NCBI GenBank assembly: GCA_005793215.1
Contig: SXPV01000064.1
Coordinates: forward strand, 1 to 40,992
Direction: 5' to 3'
Origin: Actinomycetota bacterium
GTDB taxonomy: Bacteria; Actinomycetota; Acidimicrobiia; Acidimicrobiales; Ilumatobacteraceae
Length of the DNA: 40,992 bases
This document shows, one piece after another, positions 18,424 to 26,620 of the stretch (position 1 is its first letter; each line of letters starts with the position of its first letter). The notes under the pieces were generated by a model. It saw nothing but the letters and a program-made list of their open reading frames with translations, searched no databases and was not told the origin of the DNA. The position numbers were made by a program, and so were the translations under genes.

Positions 18424-19092
18424 ATGACTACTGCGCTCCCGAGCATCGGGTATCTGGGCGGAACGGGTCCGGCGGGCAGCGCACTTGCGGTGCGACTTGC
18501 TTCGGTGGGCTATCCGGGATTCATTGGATCACGCACCGCCGAACGCGGTCGCGAAGTGGTGGTCGAACTGCAAACCAAATGGGCCGATCGACATCTGCAA
18601 CTCACGGGTGGGGACAACACCCAAGCAGCCGCGTCCGACATCATCGTGCTGGCAACTCCGTGGGACTCGGCCGCAACGACGGTGACCGAACTCTCCGGTG
18701 CGCTCGAGGGGAAGATCGTCATCACCATGGCGAACGCACTGGTGCGCGTCGGCAAGGAGTTTCAGCCGCTCATTCCGCCGCGTGGCAGCATCGCTGCGCA
18801 CGTTCAAGCGGCGATTCCGAAATCCAAGGTCGTCGCTGCGTTTCAGCACCTTCCAGCCACCGAGCTGGGTGCGCTCGACCACGAAGTGGACAGCGATGTC
18901 CTGATCTGCTCCGATGACCCGCAGGCCACCAAGACGGTGAGCGAGATCGTCTCGCGCATCGCGGGCTGTCGACCGCTCAATGCGGGGCTCTTGTCGAATG
19001 CCCTGGCGATCGAAGCACTTACCGCGGTGCTGTTGCAACTGAACGTCCGCTACAAGACGCGTGTCGCACCACGCTTCACGGGAATCGACTAA
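18424..19092 (+). CDS. npdG: NADPH-dependent F420 reductase (F420:NADP oxidoreductase)
   Basis: Transfers hydride between NADPH and coenzyme F420, feeding F420-dependent enzymes. The 222-aa protein begins with the Rossmann loop IGYLGGTGPAGSALAVRLA and the segment FIGSRTAERG typical of this family, then ASDIIVLATPW and the conserved AAFQHLPATEL and GCRPLNAGLLSNA. The frame is open far upstream, but the ATG at 18424 gives the family start and sits 7 nt after a -10 box. An LLM-class oxidoreductase at 25649 may use the same cofactor. The MshC-like gene follows after 8 nt. Confidence 0.9.
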   Translation: MTTALPSIGYLGGTGPAGSALAVRLASVGYPGFIGSRTAERGREVVVELQTKWADRHLQLTGGDNTQAAASDIIVLATPWDSAATTVTELSGALEGKIVITMANALVRVGKEFQPLIPPRGSIAAHVQAAIPKSKVVAAFQHLPATELGALDHEVDSDVLICSDDPQATKTVSEIVSRIAGCRPLNAGLLSNALAIEALTAVLLQLNVRYKTRVAPRFTGID

Positions 19093-19100
19093 CCGAGCGC

Positions 19101-20252
19101 GTGCACCTCTACGACACGGCACGACGCGACGTCGTCGACTTTGTTCCGGGTAATGAAGTAAAGATGTACGTCTGCGGCGTGACGCCGTACGACGCCACAC
19201 ACCTTGGTCACGCGTTTACGTTCATCACCTACGACGTACTCATTCGTCGTTTGATCGATACCGGGCGCACGGTCAAGTGCGTGCGCAACGTCACCGATGT
19301 GGACGATCCATTGTTTGCAAAAGCACGCGAACTCGACATGCACTACCTCGATTTGGCTGCCCGAGAGGAGCATCGACTTGAGGACGATTTACGAGCGCTG
19401 AATTTCGTACCAATGCATGCCACACCACGTGCATCGTCGGCGATTCCCGAGATCCGAGGCTTCATCGGCAAGGTGCTGGAGCGCGGTTACGCCTATCAGG
19501 CAGGCGGTTCGGTGTATTTCGACGTGGCAAAGTTCTCCGAGTTCGGTTCCGTTTCGAAATACGACGAAGACCACATGCTGAAGTTGGCGCGCGAGCGAGG
19601 CGGCAACGTCGACGATCCTCACAAGCGACACCCGCTGGACTTCGTGCTGTGGCAGCCCTCTGCCCACGACGAGCCGGCGTGGGACACCATCTGGGGTTCG
19701 GGGCGACCGGGCTGGCACATCGAGTGCAGTGCCCTTGCCCTGCGCGAGTTGGGAACCACCATCGACTTGCATGGGGGCGGAACCGACCTCATCTACCCGC
19801 ACCACGAATGCGAGCGTGCACAGTCCGAAGCCGCCACGGGTGTGCCGTTCGTCAAACACTGGATGCACGTGGCCATGGTGTGGATGGACGGACACAAGAT
19901 GTCCAAGAGCCGCGGCAACCTCGTGTTCGTCGACGCGCTGCGCAGGCAGTACGACCCGCGCGCCATTCGACTCGGGTTGCTGGTCAACCACTACCGCCAT
20001 GAGTGGGAGTGGGACAAAGGTCTCATCGATCGAGCCACCGCTCGGCTTGGCAAGTGGATGTCAGTCGGGGTTGACTCAAAGGGAGCCGTATCGGCATCAT
20101 CGATCAAGGAAGGCGAGGACATGCTCAACACCGTTCGTCGCCACCTCGACAACGACCTCGATGTGCCATCGGCGATCACTGCAATCGATGATGCGGCCGC
20201 CAACGGAATCGACGTTCGCCCAGCCGCCGTGCTTCTGGGCGTCTCGTGGTGA
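19101..20252 (+). CDS. mshC: Mycothiol ligase MshC-like (cysteinyl-tRNA synthetase paralogue)
   Basis: MshC joins cysteine to glucosaminyl-inositol in mycothiol synthesis, using the class I synthetase fold. The sequence YVCGVTPYDATHLGHA (C25; HLGH 34-37) matches MshC (YVCGITPYDATHLGHA) rather than true CysS, whose motif is CGPTVYD..HIGN. Zinc ligands are C25, the cysteine in HIECSAL, and the histidine and glutamate in HHECE. KMSKS is intact. At 383 aa it lacks most of the CysS tRNA-binding C-terminus. Conventional annotation might call it cysS. Start is GTG, 8 nt after npdG. Whether the cell makes mycothiol depends on mshA, mshB and mshD elsewhere. Confidence 0.8.
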   Translation: MHLYDTARRDVVDFVPGNEVKMYVCGVTPYDATHLGHAFTFITYDVLIRRLIDTGRTVKCVRNVTDVDDPLFAKARELDMHYLDLAAREEHRLEDDLRALNFVPMHATPRASSAIPEIRGFIGKVLERGYAYQAGGSVYFDVAKFSEFGSVSKYDEDHMLKLARERGGNVDDPHKRHPLDFVLWQPSAHDEPAWDTIWGSGRPGWHIECSALALRELGTTIDLHGGGTDLIYPHHECERAQSEAATGVPFVKHWMHVAMVWMDGHKMSKSRGNLVFVDALRRQYDPRAIRLGLLVNHYRHEWEWDKGLIDRATARLGKWMSVGVDSKGAVSASSIKEGEDMLNTVRRHLDNDLDVPSAITAIDDAAANGIDVRPAAVLLGVSW

Positions 20253-21034
20253 GTTCGGCGCAGCAGTTTCCCGACTGGGTATTCAACGGCGCCACGCAGT
20301 TTCAATCGCGATTGCGAACCGTTGTACAGCCGCTTGCCAAGCGGGCCTGGCGCTTCGAAGTGGACGGATTCGATCGTTTGCCAACGTCGGGTGCGGCCAT
20401 CCTGTGTCCGAACCACATCAGCTTCCTGGATTCTGCTCTGCTCATGGTGTTGTCACCACGCAACATCTCGTTCATCGGCAAGAGCGAGTACATGGACTCG
20501 TGGAAGACGCGTTGGTTCTTCCCCAAGGTTGGAATGATTCCCGTCGATCGCAGTGGCGGCGAGAAGTCGCATGCCGCACTCGATGCGGCCGAGCGAGTGC
20601 TGCGCCGCGGTGAATTGTTCGGCATCTACCCGGAGGGCACACGAAGTAGGGACGGCATGTTGTACAAAGGACACACCGGGGCTGCTCGACTTGCGCTCAA
20701 GGTTGGCTGTCCAATCTTCCCGGTGGGAATCGTCGGAACGCGCGAGATCCAACCACCCGATTCGCCATTCCCACGCTTGGGCGGAACCGTCAGGATTTCG
20801 GTCGGACGTCCGATCGGCATGGCGCATTACTCTTCGCGCGCCAACGATCCGATGTTGCTGCGTGAGATCACCGATGAACTCATGTTCGAGATTCGTGAAC
20901 TGACGGGCCAGGAATATCGCAACACCTATGCCACCAAAAAGCGCACCGAGACCCTCGTGGAAGCCACGGCCGAGATACCGCGTTTCGCCAATGGTGCAAC
21001 AACCGATGCAGCAAAGTTGGCCAGCGTAGAATAA
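20246..21034 (+). CDS. plsC: PlsC-family lysophospholipid acyltransferase
   Basis: A 1-acylglycerol-3-phosphate acyltransferase-type enzyme that adds the second acyl chain in phospholipid synthesis; the exact acceptor is inferred. The catalytic NHxxxxD motif is NHISFLD (H57, D62), the phosphate-binding motif is YPEGTRSR, and VGIVGTRE follows. The 262-aa length is typical and the protein should sit at the membrane surface. It starts at GTG 20246 (or the next GTG at 20249), overlapping the MshC-like gene by a few bases, so the two are translated together. The C-terminal 40 residues are variable. Confidence 0.9.
   Translation: MVSSAQQFPDWVFNGATQFQSRLRTVVQPLAKRAWRFEVDGFDRLPTSGAAILCPNHISFLDSALLMVLSPRNISFIGKSEYMDSWKTRWFFPKVGMIPVDRSGGEKSHAALDAAERVLRRGELFGIYPEGTRSRDGMLYKGHTGAARLALKVGCPIFPVGIVGTREIQPPDSPFPRLGGTVRISVGRPIGMAHYSSRANDPMLLREITDELMFEIRELTGQEYRNTYATKKRTETLVEATAEIPRFANGATTDAAKLASVE
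21027..21032 (+). promoter_or_regulatory. Candidate -10 box of thrS promoter
   Basis: TAGAAT, the best match to TATAAT in the window, ends 9 nt before the thrS ATG and overlaps the last codons of plsC. The predicted leader is 2-4 nt. I see no T-box or other long leader. Confidence 0.5.
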
Positions 21035-21041
21035 TCAGCGC

Positions 21042-23021
21042 ATGGCTGACGCAGCGCTGATCGATGTTCGGCTGCCGGACGGGTCGACGAAACAGTTGCC
21101 GAGCGGAGCGAGCGCCGCCGATCTTGCTGCAGCCATCGGTTCGCGGTTGGCGAAGGCCGCAGTTGCGGCGGTGGTCAACCTGAAGGAAACGGATCTGCTC
21201 GCACCGTTGGCATCGGGCGACCAAGTGTCGATCATCACCGCCGATTCCGACGCTGGACGTCACGTGCTGCGCCACTCCACGGCCCACGTATTGGCACAGG
21301 CGGTGTTGCAGTTGTTCCCGGGTGCCAAATTCACCGTTGGTCCGGCAATCGAGGACGGTTTCTACTACGACTTTGAACTGCCAAACGGCCGCACCTTCAC
21401 CGAGGATGACTTGGTGGCGATCAGCAAACGAATGAGCGAGATCGTCGACGCAAATCAGCCCTTCATACGATCCGAGATGTCGCCACGTGATGCCCTCGCG
21501 TTGTTCGCCGATCAGCCCTACAAGTGTGAAATCATCCAGCGTGTCACGTCGGGTAATGCCGACGCCAACGATGCAGGCGAGGTGTCTGGTGGCGACACGG
21601 TGAGTGTGTATCGCAACAGTGACACCTTCGTCGACTTGTGTCGTGGTCCGCACGTGCCGAGCACGGGGAAGCTGCCGCACTTTGCCCTGATGAAGGTTGC
21701 TGGTGCACACTGGCGCAGCAACGAGAAGGGGCCAACGTTGCAACGCATCTACGGCACGGCGTGGGAGTCCAAGGCTGCATTGCAGGAACACCTGGTGCGC
21801 CTGGAGGAAGCCGAGAAGCGCGACCATCGTCGCTTGGCAACGGAGATGGATCTGTTGTCATTCCCCTCCGAATTGGGGGGAGGATTGGCGGTTTGGCATC
21901 CAAAGGGAGCCATCGTGCGCAAATTGATGGAGGACTACAGCCGCGAACGTCACCAAAACGGTGGGTATCAGTTCGTCTACACCCCGCACCTCGCCAACTC
22001 CCACTTGTTCGAGACATCTGGTCACTTGGACTTCTACAAAGACGGCATGTATCCGCCGATGGAGATGGACAACGGCACGTACTACCCAAAGCCGATGAAT
22101 TGTCCGATGCATTGTCTGATTTATCGCGACCGTCAGCGCAGCTATCGCGAACTGCCGTTGCGATTGTTCGAATTGGGGACGGTCTACCGGTACGAGCGTG
22201 CCGGAACCCTGCATGGCTTGTTGCGAATTCGCGGTTTCACACAGGACGACAGCCACATTTTTTGTACACAGGAACAACTTGCCGAAGAAATCGGATCGCT
22301 GCTGGGTTTCGTACTGTCCGTGCTACGTCGCTTCGGTTTCGACGACTTCACCTACAAGCTCTCCACGCGCGACATCGAAAAATCGATCGGCACCGACGAC
22401 ATGTGGGATATCGCCACCACTGCGTTGCGCACCGCTCTGGAGAAGCTCGGAGTGCCGTATTCAATCGGTGAAGGTGATGCAGCCTTCTACGGACCGAAGA
22501 TCGACATCGATGTGCGGGATGCCATCGGTCGGAAGTGGCAGCTTTCCACGATTCAAGCCGATTTCCAGTTGCCGGAGCGATTCGGATTGGAGTATGTCGG
22601 TGCCGACAATCAACGCCATCGCCCAATCATGTTGCACCGTGCGTTGTTCGGATCCGTCGAGCGATTCTTCGGTGTGTTGCTCGAACATTACGGAGGATCG
22701 TTCCCCACGTGGCTTGCTCCCGTACAGGTGCGCATCTTGCCGGTAACGAGTGCACACGAAGTCCACGTCGCTTCGTTGGTGGCGCAACTCGCCCAGGAAG
22801 GTTTCAGGGTCGACACGGCAGTTGCCGACGAGCAACTCGGTAAACGAATTCGCGCCGCCAAGTTGGAGCGGATTCCCTACGTGCTGGTGGTGGGCGACGA
22901 TGACGTTGCGGCAAACACCGTTGGCGTGAACCCCCGCGGTGGCGACGTGCAACGAGACACACCGTTCAACGGCTTCCTGGAACGCCTTCGTGCCGACGTG
23001 CGCGAAGGTTCCGGGCGATAG
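21042..23021 (+). CDS. thrS: Threonyl-tRNA synthetase
   Basis: Class II synthetase for threonine, 659 aa. Domains in order: TGS domain (about 5-65, VRLPDGSTKQLPSGASAADLA), editing domain with RHSTAHVLAQAV and CRGPHVPSTGKL (about 70-230), catalytic core with zinc ligands in MNCPMHCL, in RIRGFTQDDSH and in MLHRALFGSVERF, and the C-terminal anticodon-binding domain (about 550-650, APVQVRILPVTSAH). All motifs are intact. The thrS-HIT-pgsA-acyltransferase-pimA order equals that in Mycobacterium tuberculosis (Rv2614c-Rv2610c). Confidence 0.98.
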   Translation: MADAALIDVRLPDGSTKQLPSGASAADLAAAIGSRLAKAAVAAVVNLKETDLLAPLASGDQVSIITADSDAGRHVLRHSTAHVLAQAVLQLFPGAKFTVGPAIEDGFYYDFELPNGRTFTEDDLVAISKRMSEIVDANQPFIRSEMSPRDALALFADQPYKCEIIQRVTSGNADANDAGEVSGGDTVSVYRNSDTFVDLCRGPHVPSTGKLPHFALMKVAGAHWRSNEKGPTLQRIYGTAWESKAALQEHLVRLEEAEKRDHRRLATEMDLLSFPSELGGGLAVWHPKGAIVRKLMEDYSRERHQNGGYQFVYTPHLANSHLFETSGHLDFYKDGMYPPMEMDNGTYYPKPMNCPMHCLIYRDRQRSYRELPLRLFELGTVYRYERAGTLHGLLRIRGFTQDDSHIFCTQEQLAEEIGSLLGFVLSVLRRFGFDDFTYKLSTRDIEKSIGTDDMWDIATTALRTALEKLGVPYSIGEGDAAFYGPKIDIDVRDAIGRKWQLSTIQADFQLPERFGLEYVGADNQRHRPIMLHRALFGSVERFFGVLLEHYGGSFPTWLAPVQVRILPVTSAHEVHVASLVAQLAQEGFRVDTAVADEQLGKRIRAAKLERIPYVLVVGDDDVAANTVGVNPRGGDVQRDTPFNGFLERLRADVREGSGR

Positions 23022-23029
23022 CAGCAGCC

Positions 23030-23545
23030 GTGCTCGAGCGTTTGTGGGCCGGTTGGCGGTCGGAGTACGTGTCGGGATTCGGCCCCGAAGGCAACAATGC
23101 TTCGAGTACCGGGGAGTCGATCTTTTCCCGAATCCTGAGCAGTGGTCTTCCGGACGACGACACCCACATCGTGCATCGCGGCCCGTTGTGCTTCGTCATT
23201 CTCAATGCGTATCCGTACACCAATGGTCACTGTCTGGTGTTGCCGTACCGACAGGTGGCAAACCTTGAGGATCTCACCGACGCCGAACGAGATGAGTTGT
23301 GGTGCACCGTGCGTGACGCAACCATTGCGCTGAAGGCGGCGTACACCCCCGCGGGGCTGAACGTCGGACTCAACCTCGGGGCATCCGCAGGTGGGAGCGT
23401 CTCGCAGCATCTCCACGTGCACTTGGTGCCGCGCTGGGTGGGCGATACCAATTTCACGGTGACGGTAGCCAACACCAAGGTGTTATCCGAGACACTCGCG
23501 ACCACGGCAGACCGCTTGCGAGCCGCGTGGCCGAAAGGAAGATGA
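23030..23545 (+). CDS. HIT-family nucleotide hydrolase/phosphorylase
   Basis: A histidine-triad protein with the active-site motif QHLHVHLVP (H127, H129, H131). The longer N-terminus and the ILNAYPYTNGHCLVLPYRQV segment place it with the Ap4A phosphorylase-like HIT proteins known beside thrS in mycobacteria (Rv2613c). It probably cleaves dinucleoside polyphosphates, which aminoacyl-tRNA synthetases make as by-products; that link is inferred from context and family. GTG start 8 nt after thrS; the end overlaps no gene but the next ATG follows within 3 nt. Confidence 0.92.
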   Translation: MLERLWAGWRSEYVSGFGPEGNNASSTGESIFSRILSSGLPDDDTHIVHRGPLCFVILNAYPYTNGHCLVLPYRQVANLEDLTDAERDELWCTVRDATIALKAAYTPAGLNVGLNLGASAGGSVSQHLHVHLVPRWVGDTNFTVTVANTKVLSETLATTADRLRAAWPKGR

Positions 23546-23547
23546 CG

Positions 23548-24048
23548 ATGAGCGACGATGTGAAGAACCCGAACGAGATTCGCGACACGTTGCCCGGCGA
23601 TCTCGACATCACTGGATTCGTCGGGCCGTATCAGTTCCCCGACAACAGTCGGCGACGAATTCCCGCAGTGATCTACCTGGCATTCGCCGGTGTATGCGGA
23701 GTCGTGTGGTTCGTTGCGCGCGAGAGTGATACGGCCATCGTGAACGATGGTTTCTTGTTCGCGGCGATTCTGTTCGCTCTGTTTGCCTTCTACGGTTTGT
23801 CGGCAGCGTGGCGAATGAAGGTGAACGAGCGCGATGCGCTGGTGCGAGCAACACAAGCCGTTGGATTTGCCGTGGGTCACGCGTCTGCCCAACAGGTGTG
23901 GCGTGGTGTGCGCAGTCGACCAACGTGGCGAGTGTTCTGCTACAGCGGTGAAGAGCCACCATTGCAGCGTGGACTCGTGCTCGTTGATGCCGTCGATGGT
24001 CGCATCGTGGAATGTCTCGTCGAAGACAATCCTGACGGCGACAAGTAG
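23548..24048 (+). CDS. Two-helix membrane protein of unknown function
   Basis: I cannot assign this 166-aa protein to a known family. It has a hydrophilic N-terminus with GPYQFPDNSRRRIP, two membrane helices at about residues 38-57 and 68-88 separated by a short loop, and a soluble C-terminal domain of about 75 residues (QVWRGVRSRPTWRVFCYS, RGLVLVDAVDGRIVECLVED). The ATG at 23548 is preferred because AGGAAG stands 6 nt before it; an in-frame ATG at 23542 is the alternative. It sits between HIT and pgsA, where mycobacteria have no gene, so a membrane-lipid link is possible but unproven. Confidence 0.75.
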   Translation: MSDDVKNPNEIRDTLPGDLDITGFVGPYQFPDNSRRRIPAVIYLAFAGVCGVVWFVARESDTAIVNDGFLFAAILFALFAFYGLSAAWRMKVNERDALVRATQAVGFAVGHASAQQVWRGVRSRPTWRVFCYSGEEPPLQRGLVLVDAVDGRIVECLVEDNPDGDK

Positions 24049-24051
24049 ACT
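24046..24051 (+). promoter_or_regulatory. -10 box of leaderless pgsA promoter, starting in a stop codon
   Basis: TAGACT begins with the TAG stop codon of the preceding gene and ends 6 nt before the pgsA GTG. A partial -35 match, AAGACA, lies 17 bp upstream (24023-24028). Confidence 0.5.
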
Positions 24052-24057
24052 CGTCGC

Positions 24058-24747
24058 GTGTTTGACGGCAAATTCCGCGTCCACGTCGACAAGTACGTGC
24101 GCCCCGTCGGCGTCACATTGACCCGCACCAAGATCACCCCCGACCATCTCACGGTGGTGGGGTTGCTCATCTCCATTGCAGCAGCAGTCACGATCGGTGC
24201 GGGCTACCTGCGAGTGGGTTTGCTACTCGTGATCGCCGCGGCACTGCCGGACATGCTCGACGGAGCTTTGGCCAAGGCCTCCAATGTTTCCAGTCAGCGT
24301 GGCGCATTCTTCGACTCCACCATCGATCGAATCACCGATTCGTTCATGTTGGGTGGGGTGGCCTGGTACCTCGGATCCACCCGAGGTGGCACTGCTGCGG
24401 TGTTGCCGTTCGCCGTCATGGCGGTGTCGTCGCTCATCTCGTATCAGCGCGCCAAGGCGGAGTCGCTCGGATTGCAAGCCAAGGGTGGGCTCATGGAACG
24501 AGCGGAGCGAATCGTCATCCTGTGCGTGGGCCTGTTGTTTGACTCCGGCCTTTACTGGGTGATGTGGGCAATGTTGGTGCTGGTGTCCGTTACCGCCGTG
24601 CAGCGATTCATCAAGATTTGGCGCCAGGCCGCCGTTGCTCCCGTGGTGGCCGAGCGTATGGAAACTCGACGGTCGCGTCGCGCGTCGCGGCGGGCCGCCT
24701 TCGCCGATCGCCGTTCGCGAATCTCCTCGCGTCGCCGCGATGCCTGA
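24058..24747 (+). CDS. pgsA: CDP-alcohol phosphatidyltransferase, probable phosphatidylinositol phosphate synthase
   Basis: Integral membrane enzyme joining CDP-diacylglycerol to an alcohol. The family motif D-x2-D-G-x2-A-R-x8-G-x3-D-x3-D is present at residues 65-90 (D65, D68, G69, A72, G82, D86, D90), but the usual arginine is K73. Several membrane segments follow. Its place before the PatA-like and PimA-like genes, as in M. tuberculosis pgsA1, suggests that it makes phosphatidylinositol phosphate, the base of phosphatidylinositol mannosides; sequence alone does not exclude phosphatidylglycerophosphate. GTG start, leaderless geometry. The Arg/Ser-rich C-terminus overlaps the next gene by 8 nt. 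Confidence 0.88.
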   Translation: MFDGKFRVHVDKYVRPVGVTLTRTKITPDHLTVVGLLISIAAAVTIGAGYLRVGLLLVIAAALPDMLDGALAKASNVSSQRGAFFDSTIDRITDSFMLGGVAWYLGSTRGGTAAVLPFAVMAVSSLISYQRAKAESLGLQAKGGLMERAERIVILCVGLLFDSGLYWVMWAMLVLVSVTAVQRFIKIWRQAAVAPVVAERMETRRSRRASRRAAFADRRSRISSRRRDA

Positions 24748-25633
24748 CAATCGGAATCCTGGGCTTGCGTTTCGACTTGCGAACGCGCTGAGCGCAGTCA
24801 CGCCCGCCGTGGTGTCGCACGCCGCAGCGTTGTCATTGGGTGGCGTCGGCGCACTCGCCATGCGCCGCGAGCGAAAGATGGTGGAACGTCACCAACGGCG
24901 AATCTCACCCGAACTCAACCCGTTGCAGATGCAAATTCGCATCAACGACGCGTTCCAGAGTTACCTTCGCTACTACCTCGAGGCGTTCCGGCTTCCATCG
25001 TTGTCGGCACACGAAGTCGATGCCGGCTTCACCGTCGAGGGCTTCTCCCACCTCGAGCACGGCTTGGCCGCGGGTCACGGAGTAATCGTGGCGTTGCCGC
25101 ACGTCGGGGGCTGGGAGTGGGCGGGCCGCTGGCTGGCACAACGAGGTATTGGCGTGAGTGCGGTGGTGGAAGTGCTGGAGTCTCGTGAGGCATACGAAAC
25201 GTTTCTTCAATTGCGCACCGCACAAGGCATCAACGTGATTCCGCTCGACGACCAAGCCGGTTTTGCGGTGCAGGAGGCATTGCGCGCCAATCACGTGGTG
25301 TGTTTGATGTCCGATCGGGACATTCAGCGAAATGGTGTGGAAGTGGAGTTCTTCGGCGAACGCACCACGGCCCCGGCCGGACCAGCATTCTTCGCGCTGC
25401 GAACCGGGGCACCGTTGCTGCCAGCATCCGTCTATTTCACACGACGAGTGGACGGACACCACACGGTGGTTCGACCGCCATTGACACTGGCGACACGCGG
25501 AAGATTGCGTGACGACGTGCAGCGACTCACGCAAATGTTGGTGGTGGAATTAGAGGCACTGATTCGGCGAGCGCCGGAACAGTGGCACTTGTTCTCGCCG
25601 AACTGGCCGAGCGACCCTGGCTACGTAAAGTAG
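24740..25633 (+). CDS. PatA-like acyltransferase (LpxL/HtrB family)
   Basis: A 297-aa membrane-associated acyltransferase. The LpxL-type catalytic motif H-x4-E is visible as PHVGGWEW (H121, E126), followed by VVEVLESREAYETFLQLR and LMSDRDIQRNGVEVEFFGERT, which are hallmarks of this family. In mycobacteria the gene in this place acylates the mannose of phosphatidylinositol mannoside, and the context (pgsA before, pimA-like after) points to the same role. The ATG at 24740 overlaps pgsA; the frame is open further upstream but that part belongs to pgsA. It converges with the LLM gene, with 15 bases between. Confidence 0.85.
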   Translation: MPDNRNPGLAFRLANALSAVTPAVVSHAAALSLGGVGALAMRRERKMVERHQRRISPELNPLQMQIRINDAFQSYLRYYLEAFRLPSLSAHEVDAGFTVEGFSHLEHGLAAGHGVIVALPHVGGWEWAGRWLAQRGIGVSAVVEVLESREAYETFLQLRTAQGINVIPLDDQAGFAVQEALRANHVVCLMSDRDIQRNGVEVEFFGERTTAPAGPAFFALRTGAPLLPASVYFTRRVDGHHTVVRPPLTLATRGRLRDDVQRLTQMLVVELEALIRRAPEQWHLFSPNWPSDPGYVK

Positions 25634-25648
25634 ACCGCGCGACGCGAG

Positions 25649-26575
25649 TTAGTTGGCGTAGGCCGCAAAGAGATGTGCCACGCCCTTGGCCTGGCCACCA
25701 TCCACGGCCGACATCACGGCCACGGGCATCACGCCCGTTGCCGCCCATGCAGCAAAGCGTTCACGTACCCGCTCGGGCGGACCGGAGATCGTGCAATCAT
25801 CCAGCCACTCGTCCCGCATTACTGCGGTGAGTGCTTCTCCGAGGGAGTCGCGAGACGCGCTGGCCAGTACGCGCTCGAATTCGTCCACCTGCGCAGCGTG
25901 ACCAGCCGCACGCCAGTAGTTGCGATAGTTGGGGAGTGTCGCATACATCACGAGTGTGCGACGGTTCACGGCACGGGCCGCTTCGATGTCGTTCGAAATC
26001 ACGGTGGGAATCATGTTTGCCATGAAGAACGTCGAACGTTTCTCTTGTGGAATGCGTTGCACTTGGGAGGGTACGGCCCGAAGTGAAGCGTTCGCCCAGA
26101 GGGCTCCATCGGCGATTTCCACGGCGAGATCCAACATCTTGTCGCGTAGCGTGGCGAGATAAATGGGTGGCAGAGCCCCACCGAATTTTTCATTGGTGCG
26201 CATCGCCGTGACATATTCTCGAATGTCGCTCAGGGGTTTTCCGGTGGTGACTCCGAGGCGCTGCACCACGGGGCCATGGCTCACTCCGATGCCGAAGGCG
26301 AATCGTCCTCCGGTGATCTCATGGATGTGTGCGGCGGCGTTTCCCGCTTCGACGGGATGTGCGAGATAGATCGGTTGGATGGAGGTGAAGTACTTCAGCG
26401 TCGTCGTGGCGTGCGCCAACGAGGTGCACAGGGGCATTGCTGCACCAAGACTGGGGCATGCCACGTGCGTGAAGCCTCGATCTTGTGCGTCGCGTGCAAG
26501 CTGCAAGATGCTCGCACGGCGAGTCGGCGATGCAACGAGGGATATTGCCGGGAACTGCTGTGATGAAGTGGTCAT
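25649..26575 (-). CDS. LLM-class (luciferase-like) oxidoreductase, probably F420-dependent
   Basis: A TIM-barrel flavin/F420 oxidoreductase of 308 aa. Typical segments are ISLVASPTRRASILQLARDAQDRGFTHV (shown shortened by family consensus), YLAHPVEAGNAAAHIHEITGGRFAFGIGVSH and the late TISGPPERVRERFAAWAATGV. In actinobacteria such proteins mostly use F420, and an F420 reductase is encoded at 18424, so F420 use is likely but not certain. The substrate is unknown. The ATG at 26575 is chosen by the family start; no Shine-Dalgarno is seen. It is inserted on the opposite strand between the patA-like and pimA-like genes, splitting an otherwise conserved block. Confidence 0.86.
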   Translation of the reverse strand: MTTSSQQFPAISLVASPTRRASILQLARDAQDRGFTHVACPSLGAAMPLCTSLAHATTTLKYFTSIQPIYLAHPVEAGNAAAHIHEITGGRFAFGIGVSHGPVVQRLGVTTGKPLSDIREYVTAMRTNEKFGGALPPIYLATLRDKMLDLAVEIADGALWANASLRAVPSQVQRIPQEKRSTFFMANMIPTVISNDIEAARAVNRRTLVMYATLPNYRNYWRAAGHAAQVDEFERVLASASRDSLGEALTAVMRDEWLDDCTISGPPERVRERFAAWAATGVMPVAVMSAVDGGQAKGVAHLFAAYAN

Positions 26576-26603
26576 GGTGATGCGGTGCAAGCCCGCTTCG
26601 CCC

Positions 26604-26613
26604 ACCGTACCGT
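26604..26613. promoter_or_regulatory. Overlapping bidirectional -10 boxes for the LLM gene and pimA
   Basis: ACCGTACCGT contains TACCGT on the plus strand (26608-26613), 7 nt before an in-frame GTG of pimA at 26621, and TACGGT on the minus strand (26609-26604) facing the LLM gene, whose ATG would have a 22-nt leader. The two hexamers share the central TA. Confidence 0.45.
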
Positions 26614-26620
26614 GAAGGGG

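Noticed and set aside
19101-20252. Annotation as ordinary cysteinyl-tRNA synthetase
   Set aside because: The signature motifs and length fit MshC better; kept as an alternative in the feature entry.
23019-23024. TAGCAG before the HIT gene as another -10 box
   Set aside because: The sixth base is not T and the distance to GTG is only 5 nt; the gene is more simply read through from thrS.
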